Source of the DNA: Acidobacteriota bacterium
GTDB lineage: Bacteria; Acidobacteriota; Terriglobia; Terriglobales; Acidobacteriaceae
DNA length: 5,880 nucleotides
Assembly (NCBI GenBank): GCA_025353435.1
Contig: JANXQR010000028.1
Span: 1-5,880 of the forward strand
Reading direction: 5' to 3'
Positions within the stretch are counted from its first letter, which is position 1; each line of letters starts with the position of its first letter. Positions 4,189 to 5,880 of the stretch are shown one piece after another. A model generated the notes under the pieces. The model did not search any database and had not been told where the DNA came from. It saw only the letters and a program-made list of their open reading frames with translations. A program made the translations under genes and the position numbers.

Positions 4189-5880
4189 CTAGTGGGCAGT
4201 CACCTCAAAGCGCGCAGGTTTCGCCGTCGAGTGGACTTCGGGATCGTAGTACTCGTAAACGCGCGACGCAAAACCATTCGCACGTATCGGATACTTTGCC
4301 TGAAGCCGAAACCGCACCTCGATCTCGCTTCTCGGCGCCATCGAGTCGAAGTACAAAATCGCCTGCGTGGCCGTCATCGTAAACTTTTCGAGGCGTCCAC
4401 TCTTCGCCCCCGCGGTCTTCTCCACCATTTCCTGCAGATCTTCGCTCATCAGTTCGAATCCAGGCGGGATTCCCAGGTCTACCATCACCATCTTCGCGAT
4501 CGCATCGGTTTTGTTGGCGATCGTAGCTGTCGCGGTCGCCACCTCGTTCTGCGCCAGCCGAGTGCGATCGTATTTCACCTCGATTGCCAGCGGGTCCTGG
4601 CCAACGACCTTCCGCCACGGCACAAAATACTGCCCGGCGATCTGGTATGCCATCCCTCCTTCGCCCGTGAACCGCAGCTCCACCTGGTTGTCTTGTTCGG
4701 CACTCAAATGCGGTAAAACAAACTGGTGCAGCAGGTCATTGTTTTCCTTCGTCACTTCCAGCATCTCTGTCTTCACCCCATTCAGCAGCACTTCCACTGT
4801 GCCCCGCGCCTCCGCTCCGCTCTGCCCGGATGCTTCCACCAGCGCTCTCAAAGCCATGACTGTTGCTTGCGTCGTGCCCCAGTTACCATCTCCGTTCTTG
4901 CGGGACGCAATCCACGCCAGCGCCTTGCGCACGAGTTCCGGGCTCATGCCGGCCTTCATCATGGCCTGCACTGCGAGCCCCGTTGTTTCCACTGCAGCGC
5001 TATCCCCGCTGCCATAGACGCTCGTCTCCGTCGCCGTCCAGGACGCAAACGCATCCTTCAGCGTTGCCGAGTCCCGCAGCATCTCCAGCGCCCGCTCGGC
5101 CAGCTCCGATTTCCTATCGTTCGCTACGGCAAAATTCGCAATGACTGCCAGCGTGTAAGCGTCCTCTTTGCCGCTCAGGTGTACTTCGATATATCTCCGC
5201 GCCTTCTCCACCGCGCCGCCCTTGTACTCTGAGGTCTCGAGCGCCCACGCAACATACGCCGTAATGCGCAGCACATCGGTGTTGAACTGGTTGGTCGCGC
5301 CCTCATTGATGAATTGGGTATCGGGCGCCCAGCTTCCATCTTCCTTCTGCTGGCCCGCCAGCCACTCACTCGTCCTCTCCATCACGCGGGGATCAACGTC
5401 GTACACCTGCGCCATATCGTGAAACTCCATGAGCCCATACGCTGTCAGGATCTTGTTCGCCGGCACATTTCCGAACCACGAGAACCCCCCTCCAGGCACT
5501 TCAAACGTAAGCAGCCGCTGATATCCCATGGCAATGAATCCCTCAGCTTTCGCGTGCACCTCCGGCGTGAGCTTCTTTGTCTTCTTCATGTAGTCCAACG
5601 CCAGCACATTCGGATAGGTGCTCGAAGACGTCTGCTCGAAGCAGCCAGACGGCATCCTCAGGATTCCGTCTATTCCTTCAATCACCTGGCTCAGCGGGCC
5701 TGGATACAGCCGTACAAATATCCGGCTCGCCTCCGGGATCGCACTATCCGGGAAGCGGACCGTATGCCGCTCGCTTGCCTCCAGCCTCCCATTGAATACA
5801 ATTTCCTTCTTCTCGCCGTTCGGTACCACTTCGATCTCGCGCACCACCGTATCTTCCCGCTCCGTTGCGCCACTCATGCG
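4189..5880 (-). CDS. Alpha-2-macroglobulin family thioester protein, C-terminal part
   Basis: The frame is open to the right edge, so the ATG at 5877 is probably internal; numbering from it gives 562 residues. The thioester motif is intact: Cys79 and Gln82 in MPSGCFEQ form the reactive bond. The alpha/alpha-toroid thioester domain runs about 72-350 and includes ETTGLAVQAM. A beta-sandwich (about 355-425) and an A2M receptor-binding-like domain (about 430-562, with DLGIPPGFEL and YEYYDPEV) follow and finish the protein. In this family a protease cuts a bait region, the thioester fires, and the protease is covalently trapped. Bacterial forms are thought to guard the periplasm or surface. The receptor domain makes this more like animal A2M than the short enterobacterial YfhM type. 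Asn191 (QFINEG) falls where C3 has its catalytic His. Bait region, signal peptide or lipobox are outside the window. No pbpC-like neighbour is seen downstream, and no terminator follows the stop. Confidence 0.93.
   Translation of the reverse strand, partial: RMSGATEREDTVVREIEVVPNGEKKEIVFNGRLEASERHTVRFPDSAIPEASRIFVRLYPGPLSQVIEGIDGILRMPSGCFEQTSSSTYPNVLALDYMKKTKKLTPEVHAKAEGFIAMGYQRLLTFEVPGGGFSWFGNVPANKILTAYGLMEFHDMAQVYDVDPRVMERTSEWLAGQQKEDGSWAPDTQFINEGATNQFNTDVLRITAYVAWALETSEYKGGAVEKARRYIEVHLSGKEDAYTLAVIANFAVANDRKSELAERALEMLRDSATLKDAFASWTATETSVYGSGDSAAVETTGLAVQAMMKAGMSPELVRKALAWIASRKNGDGNWGTTQATVMALRALVEASGQSGAEARGTVEVLLNGVKTEMLEVTKENNDLLHQFVLPHLSAEQDNQVELRFTGEGGMAYQIAGQYFVPWRKVVGQDPLAIEVKYDRTRLAQNEVATATATIANKTDAIAKMVMVDLGIPPGFELMSEDLQEMVEKTAGAKSGRLEKFTMTATQAILYFDSMAPRSEIEVRFRLQAKYPIRANGFASRVYEYYDPEVHSTAKPARFEVTAH

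Noticed and set aside
1..5880. CRISPR arrays, tRNA or rRNA genes, insertion sequences, transposase or integrase genes
   Set aside because: Read on both strands; no regularly spaced repeats, cloverleaf structures or recombinase motifs were found.

Overview
The window (roughly 55-60% GC in its genes) looks like chromosomal DNA of a soil-type bacterium. I favour Acidobacteriota (class Terriglobia). The reasons are a plant/CsxA-like GH2 glycosidase, an alpha-2-macroglobulin with a eukaryote-like receptor domain, an 'LAAQ'-type signal peptide, and intergenic blocks that resemble dispersed repeats I remember from that group. This placement is inference; no rRNA or marker gene is present.

Layout on the + strand: (1) 1-1818 is the 3' two thirds or so of a GH2 glycoside hydrolase gene with both catalytic glutamates. 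(2) 1900-2169 is a small unrecognised gene. (3) 2170-2307 is a spacer with a 13-bp REP-like hairpin and a likely -10 box placed so that the next mRNA would be leaderless. (4) 2308-2990 is a type II toxin-antitoxin pair, a Phd/VapB-like antitoxin overlapping a PIN-domain VapC toxin by 10 bp. (5) 3061-3525 is a 154-aa conserved-looking protein of unknown function with a very strong ribosome binding site. (6) 3526-4044 is a 519-bp gene-free control region, AT-rich in its first half. It holds a 14-bp palindrome, a possible promoter followed closely by a textbook intrinsic terminator, a degenerate heptamer tandem repeat, a perfect 16-bp operator-like palindrome and a second possible promoter. (7) 4045-4134 is an orphan secretion-signal ORF of 29 aa, most simply read as the surviving 5' end of a lost or disrupted secreted-protein gene.

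On the - strand, 4189-5880 is the C-terminal part of a thioester-containing alpha-2-macroglobulin whose start lies beyond the right edge.

The genes do not form one pathway. GH2 is a catabolic or cell-envelope sugar enzyme, VapBC is an autonomous stress or maintenance module, and the macroglobulin is a periplasmic or surface protease trap. I did not find a convincing new multi-gene system. The most unusual part is 3526-4134, where a well-preserved regulatory region drives almost nothing. Second is the thioester protein, whose residue at the position that sets thioester chemistry is Asn rather than His.
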